DNA from: Endomicrobium sp.
GTDB taxonomy: Bacteria > Elusimicrobiota > Endomicrobiia > Endomicrobiales > Endomicrobiaceae
Reading direction: 5' to 3'
Length of the DNA: 19,663 nt
Assembly: GCA_031277075.1 (NCBI GenBank)
Contig: JAISLV010000194.1
Coordinates: 1-19,663 of the forward strand
In this document: positions 1 to 7,196 of the stretch, piece after piece
Numbering within the stretch: position 1 is the stretch's first letter
How the letters are laid out: every line of letters begins with the position of its first letter
Position numbers and translations under genes: made by a program
Notes under the pieces: model-generated
The model's database searches: none
What the model saw: the letters and a program-made list of their open reading frames with translations, nothing else
What the model was told of the DNA's origin: nothing

Positions 1-120
1 GTTATTTTGCTGCGCGTATAAAAATTTCGGAAACAATGCGCCGCCAAACGCAATAACGCAACAAGCTAACAAGACGGCTGTAGTTTTTTTAATAAAACGA
101 ACGATTAAATAATTTCGCAT
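1..120 (-). CDS. N-terminal fragment of an exported or membrane-anchored protein (runs off the left edge)
   Basis: Reading the minus strand from the ATG at 120-118 gives 40 uninterrupted codons to the window edge. The peptide starts MRNYLIVRFIKK, has a hydrophobic core (TAVLLACCVIAFGGALF) and then the stretch KFLYAQQNN. This is the pattern of a Sec signal peptide: a positive N-region, a hydrophobic H-region and a plausible signal peptidase I site after LYA or YAQ. An uncleaved anchor is also possible. A modest Shine-Dalgarno sequence (GAAGG) lies about 10 nt upstream of the ATG. The mature protein is outside the window, so no function can be given. It lies downstream of, and in the same orientation as, the exported TPR gene, but 234 bp of repeat-bearing DNA separates them. 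Confidence 0.6.
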   Translation of the reverse strand, partial: MRNYLIVRFIKKTTAVLLACCVIAFGGALFPKFLYAQQNN

Positions 121-354
121 AAAGTTTAAACCTTCATTAAAGGGCGTCTCTAAAGAGCAAAGAATGACGCATATGCGACTCAACGAACGCAGCTAAGCAA
201 AGGCAACAACGGATACATAGACGCATGGACGCATTGAGGCATGGCAACGACCAAATGACCAAAAGAAAAAGAGCAAAAAAAATGCAGCTAAGAATAGGAT
301 AACAAATGACAAAAGAAAAATCAAAATGTCAGTCTCAGCTTATTTTCACGCCGC
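121..354. repeat. Repeat-bearing intergenic region, no gene seen
   Basis: This 234-bp gap holds short sequences found again elsewhere in the window in direct or inverted form. Examples are CGCAGCTAAGCAAAGGCAAC near 188-207 and GAGCAAAAAAAATGCAGCTA near 272-291. The second, reverse complemented, matches the CTTAGCTGC/TTTTGCTCTTTG motif at about 11259-11280 and 2655-2682. Stretches with repeated GACGCATGGACGCATTGAGG-type sequence occur at 220-245. I see no open frame with coding character and no clear terminator for the TPR gene that ends at 355. Confidence 0.5.
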
Positions 355-1713
355 TTACTTATTGTTTTGGCTGGCGTCTGCGATAGCGAACTTTGTTAAT
401 TCTTTTTGTATATTAACTGCGTTTTTATCTTCGGGGTATTGCGTTAAAGTCTGCTGCCATTCGTCGTATATTCTTTTTAAAATACTTTGGGGTTTCCCAG
501 TTTTTTTAGCTTCGGCTTTTCCTCTTTCATAATATCTTTTCAAAGAAGCTAAAGCGTTTTTGAAATCCGACATTTTAATATAGGTCGTAATTTCATTGAG
601 ATAATTATAACTTTGCGGAGTTATTTTTTTACCTTTTTCATAACATTTTAACGCTTCTTCATATTTCCCCTGAAGAGAGTATGCGTATCCAAGATTAGAA
701 TATACGTAAGGGTCTTTAGGGTTTAATTCTATCGTTTTGTTATAATCGTCTATAGCTTCGGGCAATTTCCCGGCTTTTCGGTATGATATGGCGCGGTTTA
801 CATAAGCTTTTTCATTGTTAGGCTCTAAATTTATAAATTCCGTATACGCTCGTATCGCTTCTTCGTTTCTATCTAAAGAAGCCAGATATAGAGCTTTATT
901 AAATAAAGCCGCATTAGGCGTTTTGTCAAGTTTCTGCATTGCGTTAAAATCGTCAATTACGGCGTCGTAATTTTTTAAAGCGTCGTTTATTCTATGCCTT
1001 AACATATAGTAATTAAAAACTTGAGTTTTTGACAGCGAAATAGCTTTGTTTATGTCTGATAAGGCTTTATTGTAGTCTTTAAATTTATCAATGTTGGCGT
1101 ACATATAAGCTCTGTCATAATAATCTTGGCAATGATTGGGGAATTTATCTATCGTTTTATTGAGATTTTCAAACGCTTTATCGCGGTTTTGCGCTTTCAT
1201 ATACGCCAAAGTTATTTGCCTGTTCGCCTCATAATCGTCGGGGTTTATTGAGAGAGCTTTCTGAGCGTTTTCAAGGGCGAGTTCATAAAAAACGGGCAGC
1301 GGCAGCGGGAAAAAATTATTGTATATTTTGGCTTTCAATATATAGACGTCGTAATTTTCTATTCCTTTATTTGTCGCTTCGTTGAGAACAGACACGGCTT
1401 TGCCTATTGTCTGCGAGCTCATATTGGCTTTTGCCTGTATAATATAAGCCTCAGCGCAAAGAGGGTCAATTTCTATAATCTGCGTATATTTATTATTTAT
1501 ACCGTTTATCGCGGAACTTATTATAATTTCGTATTTCTGTTTGTCTAAATCTTTTGATTTCAGTAAAATATCCGCGGAGTCTTCGTATATTTTGTAAGAG
1601 GCTCGCATTTCTTCTAATAATGCGTTTGCTTGCCGGTTTTTGTCGGTAATGCCGTATGAATATGCGGCGGCAGAAAATATTAAATACAATACGACGGATA
1701 AACAGCGTTTCAT
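355..1713 (-). CDS. Exported tetratricopeptide (TPR) repeat protein
   Basis: This 452-residue protein starts with a Sec-type signal peptide (MKRCLSVVLYLIFSAAAYSYG), so it should be periplasmic or surface exposed; no lipobox is visible. The rest is nearly all alpha-helical repeats of about 34 residues. TPR consensus positions are clearest between about residues 260 and 380, for example ALFNKALYLASLDRNEEAI, AYVNRAISYRKAGKLPEAI and VYSNLGYAYSLQGKYEEAL, each ending in a D/E-L-x-P-x turn. TPR arrays are protein-binding scaffolds, and nothing here points to a particular partner. The start is the ATG at 1713, with AAGGAA five bases upstream. The C-terminal 60 residues are charged and less repeat-like. 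The gene appears monocistronic. Confidence 0.85.
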   Translation of the reverse strand: MKRCLSVVLYLIFSAAAYSYGITDKNRQANALLEEMRASYKIYEDSADILLKSKDLDKQKYEIIISSAINGINNKYTQIIEIDPLCAEAYIIQAKANMSSQTIGKAVSVLNEATNKGIENYDVYILKAKIYNNFFPLPLPVFYELALENAQKALSINPDDYEANRQITLAYMKAQNRDKAFENLNKTIDKFPNHCQDYYDRAYMYANIDKFKDYNKALSDINKAISLSKTQVFNYYMLRHRINDALKNYDAVIDDFNAMQKLDKTPNAALFNKALYLASLDRNEEAIRAYTEFINLEPNNEKAYVNRAISYRKAGKLPEAIDDYNKTIELNPKDPYVYSNLGYAYSLQGKYEEALKCYEKGKKITPQSYNYLNEITTYIKMSDFKNALASLKRYYERGKAEAKKTGKPQSILKRIYDEWQQTLTQYPEDKNAVNIQKELTKFAIADASQNNK

Positions 1714-1758
1714 AGAAGTTCCTTAATAATAGTATAATGTCTTTGCCGACATCGCTGC

Positions 1759-1764
1759 ATTATA
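1759..1764 (-). promoter_or_regulatory. Candidate -10 box for the TPR gene
   Basis: On the minus strand a perfect TATAAT lies about 45 bp upstream of the TPR start codon, in an AT-rich stretch. No good -35 hexamer sits 16-18 bp further upstream, so the assignment rests on the -10 alone. Confidence 0.3.
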
Positions 1765-1901
1765 CAATATTTTTCAGTTGTTTATTGAAAACATGGCTTG
1801 CGCAAGAGGGCAGGGCAATGTCTCAAGGCGCAAGGCAAAGACGGGCGTTAGGGTTTTTAGAGACGCCGATATGAGCGGCATAAATTTTACGGGAGGTTTT
1901 T

Positions 1902-2636
1902 ATGATTAGACGCATAGACAATAAAACGATGGGGCGGGGAATTCATTCTTGGCTTAATTCTATTCATCATTTTTCTTTTGCAGACTACTACAACCCCGAC
2001 AATATTCAATTCGGCGTTTTGCGCGTCGTCAACGACGATTTAGTCGAAGCGGGCGAAGGTTTTGACATTCATCCTCATCAGAATATGGAAATAATTTCTT
2101 ACGTTGTAAACGGAGAGCTTACGCACGGCGACAGCATGGGAAATAAAAGCGCTTTAAAACGCGGCGAAGCTCAATATATGAGCGCAGGCTCTGGCGTTTG
2201 GCACAGCGAGCATAATTTCGGGAAAGACGTTTTGAGGTTTTTGCAAATTTGGATTTTACCCGACGGCGACGGATATAAGCCTAATTACGGCGACTTCCGT
2301 TTTAAATGGGAAGACAGAGAAAACAAATGGCTTGCCGTCGCGGCTTCAACTAAAAATGCGGACAGCAAAGCGCCGATAAAAATACGCGCCGACGTCAACG
2401 TCTACGCCGCGTTTATAAAAAAAGGCAAAAATCTCGCCTTTGAGGTCGCAAAAAACAGGCAGGCTTATTTAGTATTAATTGAAGGAAAGGCGTCTATAAA
2501 TAAAACCGATATGAACGACAGAGACGCTTTAGAAATAGTTGAAGAAGACATTGCCGTAACGACGGACAGTTTTGCGCATGTCATAGTTTTTGAAATGGCA
2601 AAACCCAAGCCGTTTGAATACGAAACGGATGCATAG
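1902..2636 (+). CDS. Pirin-family bicupin protein (YhhW-like)
   Basis: This 244-residue protein has the normal length and layout of bacterial pirins: an N-terminal metal-binding cupin and a C-terminal degenerate cupin (about residues 145-235). The metal ligands are all present: His57 and His59 in FDIHPHQNMEI, and His101 and Glu103 in SGVWHSEHN. These match the numbering I recall for E. coli YhhW, a pirin with quercetin 2,3-dioxygenase activity in vitro. The cellular substrate of most bacterial pirins is unknown, so only a metal-dependent, possibly dioxygenase-type role can be stated. The ATG follows a strong Shine-Dalgarno sequence (GGGAGG, 1891-1896). It is flanked by non-coding stretches and looks like a single-gene unit, divergent from the TPR gene. 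Confidence 0.9.
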   Translation: MIRRIDNKTMGRGIHSWLNSIHHFSFADYYNPDNIQFGVLRVVNDDLVEAGEGFDIHPHQNMEIISYVVNGELTHGDSMGNKSALKRGEAQYMSAGSGVWHSEHNFGKDVLRFLQIWILPDGDGYKPNYGDFRFKWEDRENKWLAVAASTKNADSKAPIKIRADVNVYAAFIKKGKNLAFEVAKNRQAYLVLIEGKASINKTDMNDRDALEIVEEDIAVTTDSFAHVIVFEMAKPKPFEYETDA

Positions 2637-2745
2637 ACGCGCGGCAAAAACGGCAAAGAGCAAAAAAACGCAGCTAAGCGGCTGGTCGTCTAGGTAAAGA
2701 CGATAGCGGATACATATTGCTAGATAGGGGAAAGGCGACGTCCGT
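2637..2745. repeat. Intergenic copy of the CGCAGCTAAG/AGAGCAAAAA repeat
   Basis: The sequence just after the pirin stop codon (about 2655-2700) contains AAAGAGCAAAAAAACGCAGC followed by TAAGCGGCTGGTCGTCTAGG. It is the reverse complement of a stretch at about 11232-11280 (CTAGCCGCTTAGCTGC followed by TTTTTGCTCTTTG) and resembles 268-295. No coding potential is seen. Confidence 0.5.
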
Positions 2746-2749
2746 CCGT

Positions 2750-2778
2750 TTTACTACGTTATCAAAAAATGGTAAGAT
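2750..2778 (+). promoter_or_regulatory. Candidate promoter of the Nudix-aspS unit
   Basis: TTTACT (2750-2755, four of six matches to TTGACA) is separated by 17 bp from TAAGAT (2773-2778). A TGG triplet directly before the -10 makes it an extended -10 element. The predicted start point is about 20 bp upstream of the Nudix gene start codon. Confidence 0.45.
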
Positions 2779-2805
2779 ATTTTTAAATATCTAATCGGAG
2801 CGGAT

Positions 2806-3333
2806 ATGATAGAAAAGTTGGTAAAACAGAACAAAATTTATTCGGGCAGAGCGGTTGATTTTTATTGCGACGAGGTTGAGCTTCCAAACGAGGAAATTGC
2901 AAAAAGGGAATATTTAGGGCATCCCGGCGCGGCTGCAGTTTTAGCTTTTTTAGATAAAAAAAATATCGTTCTTGTAAAACAATTCAGGTACCCCGTCGGA
3001 AAAATCACTTACGAAATTCCCGCAGGAAAAATTGACCCCGGCGAAACGCCTTTGCATTGCATAGAAAGAGAAATAGAAGAAGAGACGGGCTTTATCGCAA
3101 AACGGTTTGAGAAATTAATATCTTTTTATCCTACGACTGCTTTTTCAAACGAAATTCTGCATGTTTTCGCGGCTTTCGGGCTTGAAAGAGGCAAACAAAA
3201 TCCCGACGAAGACGAATTTATTTCGGCGGAAATAGTAAGTTTTAAGCAAGCGCTGAAAATGGTAAAAAGCGGGCAGATTATGGACGCAAAAACCGTCGTA
3301 GCGTTATTGTATTTTGAAAATATTTTAAAATAG
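2806..3333 (+). CDS. Nudix hydrolase, ADP-ribose pyrophosphatase type
   Basis: The 175-residue protein carries a complete Nudix box at residues 74-96: Gly74, Glu80, then REIEEETGF at 88-96. This is the GX5EX7REUXEEXGU signature that binds the catalytic metals. A preceding segment (LVKQFRYPVGKITYEIPAGKID) is typical of the NudF/YffH ADP-sugar pyrophosphatase branch, where QFRYP and the E-I-PAG motif help bind substrate. The likely reaction is hydrolysis of ADP-ribose or a related ADP-sugar to AMP plus a sugar phosphate in the cytoplasm. Substrate choice cannot be settled from motifs. The start ATG has GGAG six bases upstream. The TAG stop is nine bases before aspS and overlaps the aspS ribosome-binding site (TAGAGGAA), so the two are probably co-transcribed. 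Confidence 0.88.
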   Translation: MIEKLVKQNKIYSGRAVDFYCDEVELPNEEIAKREYLGHPGAAAVLAFLDKKNIVLVKQFRYPVGKITYEIPAGKIDPGETPLHCIEREIEEETGFIAKRFEKLISFYPTTAFSNEILHVFAAFGLERGKQNPDEDEFISAEIVSFKQALKMVKSGQIMDAKTVVALLYFENILK

Positions 3334-3342
3334 AGGAAATTT

Positions 3343-5121
3343 ATGAAGAGAAGCTGCTATTGCGGATACGTAAGAAAAGACAGTATCGGCAAAGAATTGA
3401 CGGTTTGCGGATGGGTGCATTCCCGCCGCGACCATGGCGGAGTAATTTTTATTGATTTAAGGGACAGAGAAGGGATTTTGCAGATTGTTTTTCAGCCTGA
3501 AAATAAAAATATTTTTTCCGTCGCAGAACACATAAGAAGCGAATATGTTTTGCGCGTAAAAGGATATGTAAGACCGCGCCCGGAAGGAACGCTTAACCCT
3601 AATATGCCTACGGGAGAAGTTGAGCTTGTAGTCGGCGAGCTTGAAATTTTAAATTCTTCGCAGGGTCTTCCTTTTGAAATATCCGATTATGTGGAAACAG
3701 GCGAAGAGATAAGGCTTAAATACAGGTATTTAGATTTGCGCCGTCCCGTTTTTCAAAAAAACTTTATCGTCCGCCATAAAATATCAAAAGAAATAAGAGA
3801 CTTTTTAAACGAAGACGGATTTTTAGAAATTGAGACGCCGTTTTTAACAAAATCCACGCCTGAAGGCGCAAGGGATTTTTTAGTTCCCGCGCGCGTTAAG
3901 CACGGGAGTTTTTACGCGCTTCCGCAGTCGCCGCAACTTTTTAAGCAGATTTTAATGGTCGCGGGTTTTGACAAATATTATCAAATTGCAAGATGTTTCC
4001 GCGACGAAGATTTGCGCGCCGACAGACAGCTTGAATTTACGCAGGTTGACCTTGAAATGTCTTTTGTCGAAGAAGACGACGTTATAGACGTCGTTGAAAG
4101 AATGCTTGCGCGCGTTTTTAAAGGCGCGTTAAACCGCGAAATAAAAACGCCTTTTCCAAAAATGGCTTACTCCGAAGCCATGTTGAAATACGGCTCCGAC
4201 AAACCCGACACAAGATTTGAAATGCTGATACAAGATTTCAGCGCGCAATTACAAAATTGCGGTTTCGGCGTTTTTTCGGGCGTTTTATCTAAAGGCGGCG
4301 TGGTAAGAGGTCTTTGCATACCTAAAGGCGCGGCTCTTTCGCGTTCAGAAATTGACGGACTTACAAAGTTCGTCGGCGAATACGGCGCAAAAGGTCTTGC
4401 TTGGATGAAGGTGACGGCGGCAGGAGCGGAATCAAATATAGTCAAATATTTCAAAGACGAAGAAATAAAAATAATTTTGTCAAAACTTGAAGCCAAAGAC
4501 GGCGACCTAGTAGTATTTCTTGCCGACGAAGAAAAAATAGCCGCTCAAGGCTTAGGCGCATTAAGGCTGAAAATGGGCAGAGAGCTTGGGCTTATAGATA
4601 AAGACAAATTTAACTTTCTATGGGTTGTTGATTTCCCAATGTTTGAGTGGGACAAACAAGAGCGCAGATGGCAGGCTCTGCATCATCCGTTTACGTCGCC
4701 AAAAGACGGCGAAGACGAAACGTTTGCTCTTACAAACGAAAATGCCGGAAACATTAAAGCCAAAGCCTACGACGTAGTATTAAACGGCGTGGAGCTTGGC
4801 GGCGGCTCAATAAGAATTCACAAAAGCCAAACGCAAAAGCAAGTTTTTAATTTGTTAAATATTGACGAAGAATCTGCAAAAGAAAAGTTCGGGTTTTTGC
4901 TCGACGCTCTTTCTTACGGCGCGCCGCCTCATGGCGGCGTAGCTTTAGGTTTAGACAGGCTTTGCGCTTTGCTTATAGGCGAAGAATCTATAAGAGAAGT
5001 TATAGCTTTTCCTAAAACGCAAAAAGCGCTAGACCCTATGTCTAACGCGCCGTCTGAAGTAAGCGAAAAACAGTTAAAAGAGCTAGGCGTAAGAATAGTA
5101 ATAAAACAAGCCAATAAGTAA
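3343..5121 (+). CDS. aspS: Aspartyl-tRNA synthetase, bacterial type
   Basis: This 592-residue class II synthetase charges tRNA with aspartate. Its domains are an N-terminal OB-fold anticodon-binding domain (about 1-110, with VCGWVHSRRDHGGVIFIDLR), the catalytic core, an inserted GAD-type domain (about 290-420) typical of bacterial AspRS, and the rest of the core. Motif 2 is FRDEDLRADRQLEF at 219-232, and motif 3 includes GLDRL at 536-540. The conserved segments QSPQLFKQ and GGGSIRIH are also present. Length is normal. The start ATG has GAGGA five bases upstream. The OB-fold carries His31 and Gly82 (in RPEG), residues associated with non-discriminating AspRS that also aspartylates tRNA-Asn; Leu and Lys are expected in discriminating E. 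coli-type enzymes. That reading is inference. Confidence 0.97.
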   Translation: MKRSCYCGYVRKDSIGKELTVCGWVHSRRDHGGVIFIDLRDREGILQIVFQPENKNIFSVAEHIRSEYVLRVKGYVRPRPEGTLNPNMPTGEVELVVGELEILNSSQGLPFEISDYVETGEEIRLKYRYLDLRRPVFQKNFIVRHKISKEIRDFLNEDGFLEIETPFLTKSTPEGARDFLVPARVKHGSFYALPQSPQLFKQILMVAGFDKYYQIARCFRDEDLRADRQLEFTQVDLEMSFVEEDDVIDVVERMLARVFKGALNREIKTPFPKMAYSEAMLKYGSDKPDTRFEMLIQDFSAQLQNCGFGVFSGVLSKGGVVRGLCIPKGAALSRSEIDGLTKFVGEYGAKGLAWMKVTAAGAESNIVKYFKDEEIKIILSKLEAKDGDLVVFLADEEKIAAQGLGALRLKMGRELGLIDKDKFNFLWVVDFPMFEWDKQERRWQALHHPFTSPKDGEDETFALTNENAGNIKAKAYDVVLNGVELGGGSIRIHKSQTQKQVFNLLNIDEESAKEKFGFLLDALSYGAPPHGGVALGLDRLCALLIGEESIREVIAFPKTQKALDPMSNAPSEVSEKQLKELGVRIVIKQANK

Positions 5122-5140
5122 AGCAACAACCAGTTGCCGC

Positions 5141-5216
5141 CTTTGCCATTCGCAGTTGTCTGTCATTTACGTTTTTTCCCGTCGTTTGCCTTTGCCGTTC
5201 GCAGTTATCTGTCATT
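5141..5216 (+). repeat. Direct repeat, two copies about 49 bp apart
   Basis: CTTTGCC-A/G-TTCGCAGTT-G/A-TCTGTCATT occurs at 5141-5167 and again at 5190-5216 with two mismatches in 27 bases. It lies directly after aspS, at the left end of the 599-bp gene-free island 5122-5720. The second copy runs straight into the hairpin element that follows. Confidence 0.65.
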
Positions 5217-5255
5217 CTGAACTTGTTTCAGAATCTGCTGTTAAGTGTTAACAGC
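5215..5255. repeat. Two adjacent hairpins, left arm of the composite repeat element
   Basis: TTCTGAA-CTTGT-TTCAGAA (5215-5233) forms a 7-bp stem. GCTGTTAA-GTG-TTAACAGC (5237-5255) forms a perfect 8-bp stem with a 3-nt loop. The first hairpin, with its flanking GTCA and TCTG, is the inverted counterpart of the CAGATACTGAAA to TTCAGGGTGAC stretch at 5262-5324, so the island is built as a large imperfect palindrome. The second hairpin has no T-run after it and is not a standard terminator, though it may stop transcription leaving aspS. Confidence 0.6.
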
Positions 5256-5263
5256 AAACGGCA

Positions 5264-5320
5264 GATACTGAAAGAGACCCTGAAATAGACCCTGAAATAG
5301 ACCCTGAAACAAGTTCAGGG
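5264..5320 (+). repeat. 12-nt tandem repeat ending in a CCCTGAA/TTCAGGG hairpin
   Basis: Four consecutive 12-nt units (GATACTGAAAGA, then GACCCTGAAATA twice, then GACCCTGAAACA) fill 5264-5311. The last unit runs into AGTTCAGGG, creating the hairpin CCCTGAA-ACAAG-TTCAGGG at 5302-5320. The same arrangement is found at 11001-11068 and 11307-11351. Confidence 0.85.
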
Positions 5321-5437
5321 TGACGCATTCGCGTCAGTTTTGGGTGACGCGTTCGCGTCAGTTTTAGGCAACGCATTTGCGTCAGTTTTGGGTGACGCAT
5401 TCACTTCAGTTTTGGGCGGCGCATTTGCGTCAGTTTT
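5318..5437 (+). repeat. 24-nt tandem repeat, five units, palindromic core
   Basis: Five exact 24-nt periods start at 5318, 5342, 5366, 5390 and 5414. Each has the form GGGTGACGCATTCGCGTCAG followed by TTTT. The core TGACGC-ATTC-GCGTCA can form a 6-bp stem with a 4-nt loop. It is perfect in units 1 and 2 and decayed in units 3 to 5. Because 24 is a multiple of three, one frame stays open through the array and would read as repeated GDAFASVL octapeptides. It has no ribosome-binding site or ATG and is treated as non-coding. Confidence 0.9.
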
Positions 5438-5546
5438 GTATGACAGGCATAACGGCAGCGGCAAACAGCAGACAATGAAGCCAGTATATCTACGTTATTT
5501 TATAGTTCCGTTACGTTTTTTGTGTCACTTGCCTTTGCAGTTAATT

Positions 5547-5585
5547 CCCCTTTTAAAAAAAGGGGTGGACGAAGACGAAGTCTTC
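5547..5585. repeat. Paired hairpins CCCCTTTT/AAAAGGGG and GAAGAC/GTCTTC
   Basis: Two perfect inverted repeats lie six bases apart: CCCCTTTT-AAA-AAAAGGGG (5547-5565) and GAAGAC-GAA-GTCTTC (5571-5585), followed by GGACGGGGTAT. The arrangement resembles intergenic repeats known in many low-GC genomes. I see no tract of T after either stem. Confidence 0.6.
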
Positions 5586-5646
5586 GGACGGGGTATTTGA
5601 CGTTTGCCTTTGCCTTTGTCGTTGCCTAGCTGCTTAACTTCTTAGC

Positions 5647-5703
5647 TGCGTTCTTTGCAGGCATTGCCTTTGCCTAGTTGCGTTCTTTTACAGGCATTGC
5701 CTA
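5647..5703 (+). repeat. Two-copy 32-nt tandem repeat just upstream of the 7TM-HD gene
   Basis: TGCGTTCTTTGCAGGCATTG at 5647 recurs, with small changes, as TGCGTTCTTTTACAGGCATT at 5679, giving a period of 32. The preceding CCTAGCTGCTTAACTTCTTA (about 5625-5644) resembles a stretch at about 11233-11252. This leaves little room for a recognisable promoter before the gene starting at 5721, and none is obvious. Confidence 0.6.
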
Positions 5704-5720
5704 TTTCTATTGGAGTTTAA

Positions 5721-7196
5721 ATGAATTTACCCGAAACGATAAAACATAAAATAAGAGAATACCTTATCGTATTTGCCAGACGTTTGGGCGAACGCAAAAA
5801 ACAGGGTCCAGTTATAAGGAATACGAAAAGCATAGCTTCAAAAGAAATTAAAATTCCTTCGCTCGTTTCTTTTATAATAACCGCGATTATCGTCTATATA
5901 ATGTGCATAATGGATATGGGCTTTAATTCGTCCGCGTTTGTTGCGGCTTTCATTTTTGTTTCGGTTATGGCGGTTTTTCTTATTACGCAGCTTAGGGAAA
6001 GAGAAACTGAAACTTTAAAAGACAGCGACGCCGTAGTGTTAATGTGCATTTTGCTTATAACGGGCATTTTGCTTTTGCAAATTGCAAAAGAATACGCTTC
6101 GCCTTTTATTTTTCCCGTAAGCGCGTTTGCCATAATTGCGGCTATGCTTTTGTCGGTTAGAATAGGCGTGCTTTACGCTTTGATGATGAGCCTTTTTGCG
6201 GGTATGCTTTCAGAGATGCGATTTGACGTGTTTTTCGTTATGTTTTGCAGCGGCTGCGCCGTAATAATCAATATTGAAAAAATACGCAAAAGGTCTGACT
6301 TTGTTTCAAGCGGTTTCAAATCAGCCGCGACGTCAATGCTTATAGTTTCTATGTTTTATTTTTTAGACGCCTACTCGCTGCATGAATATTTAAAGATTTT
6401 GTTTTATTGCGTTTTAAATTTTTCGGCTGCGGTGGTTATAATACTTACCCTTATGCCTTTGTTTGAAAAACTTTTCTCAAGAGTGACAAATATAAAACTT
6501 ATAGAACTATCCGATTTTAATAATCCGCTTCTCAAACGCCTTATGGTGAAAGCGCCGGGAACGTATCACCATTCTTTAATGACCGCCACTATAGCCGAAT
6601 CCGCCGCCGACGCTATCGGGACAAACTCGCTGCTTGCAAGAGTTGGCGCGTATTACCACGACATAGGCAAACTTAAAAACCCCGAATACTTTATTGAAAA
6701 TCAAAGCGGAGCGGAAAACCCGCACGACCCGCTGACGCCCGCGATGTCAAGCCTTATTTTAATTTCGCATATTAAAGACGGCGCGGCTATGGCGAAAAAA
6801 TATAATTTGGATAGAGAAATAATAGACTGCATAGAGCAGCACCACGGCACGACAAGCATACATTTCTTTTATCACAAAGCTCTAGAAGCAAACCCGGATG
6901 CAAGCCCCGACAGCTTTAGATACCCGGGACCGAAACCTCAATCTAAGGTCGCCGCCATAGTGATGGTCGCCGATTCCTGCGAGGCTGCGGTAAGAGCTTT
7001 AGAAGAGCCTACGCCCATAAGAATTCAAGAGACTGTCGGAAAGATAATAAACAATAAATTTACCGACGGACAATTTTCGGATTGCCCGATAACTTTGAAA
7101 GATTTGCAAAATATCAGAAAAAGCATTATATCGTCGCTTATATCCGTTTATCACGCAAGAATTGAATATAAAGACGACGCTAACGGCTCTTTATAA
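5721..7196 (+). CDS. pgpH: PgpH-like 7TM-HD membrane phosphohydrolase, short form
   Basis: This 491-residue protein has about seven hydrophobic segments (roughly residues 48-245), followed by a cytoplasmic HD phosphohydrolase domain (about 265-475). Metal-binding residues include His283 or His284 in PGTYHHSLM, His313-Asp314 in YYHDIGKL and the later IEQHHGTT and MVADSCEAA segments. PgpH-type 7TM-HD proteins hydrolyse the second messenger c-di-AMP to pApA, which is the likely role. Typical family members are about 700-800 residues because they carry an N-terminal extracytoplasmic 7TMR-HDED domain. That domain is absent here: only a basic 45-residue cytoplasmic leader precedes the first membrane segment. 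The start has GGAG five bases upstream. The stop codon TAA shares its last A with the ybeY start, the same gene order as in Firmicutes. Confidence 0.85.
   Translation: MNLPETIKHKIREYLIVFARRLGERKKQGPVIRNTKSIASKEIKIPSLVSFIITAIIVYIMCIMDMGFNSSAFVAAFIFVSVMAVFLITQLRERETETLKDSDAVVLMCILLITGILLLQIAKEYASPFIFPVSAFAIIAAMLLSVRIGVLYALMMSLFAGMLSEMRFDVFFVMFCSGCAVIINIEKIRKRSDFVSSGFKSAATSMLIVSMFYFLDAYSLHEYLKILFYCVLNFSAAVVIILTLMPLFEKLFSRVTNIKLIELSDFNNPLLKRLMVKAPGTYHHSLMTATIAESAADAIGTNSLLARVGAYYHDIGKLKNPEYFIENQSGAENPHDPLTPAMSSLILISHIKDGAAMAKKYNLDREIIDCIEQHHGTTSIHFFYHKALEANPDASPDSFRYPGPKPQSKVAAIVMVADSCEAAVRALEEPTPIRIQETVGKIINNKFTDGQFSDCPITLKDLQNIRKSIISSLISVYHARIEYKDDANGSL

Noticed and set aside
5141..5437. CRISPR array
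   Set aside because: The units are directly adjacent with no unique spacers of uniform length, and no cas genes are in the window.
5340..5600. Open frame reading repeated GDAFASVL octapeptides
   Set aside because: It is a by-product of the 24-nt tandem repeat (a multiple of three). It begins at a TTG inside the repeat, has no ribosome-binding site, and continues through unrelated hairpin repeats.
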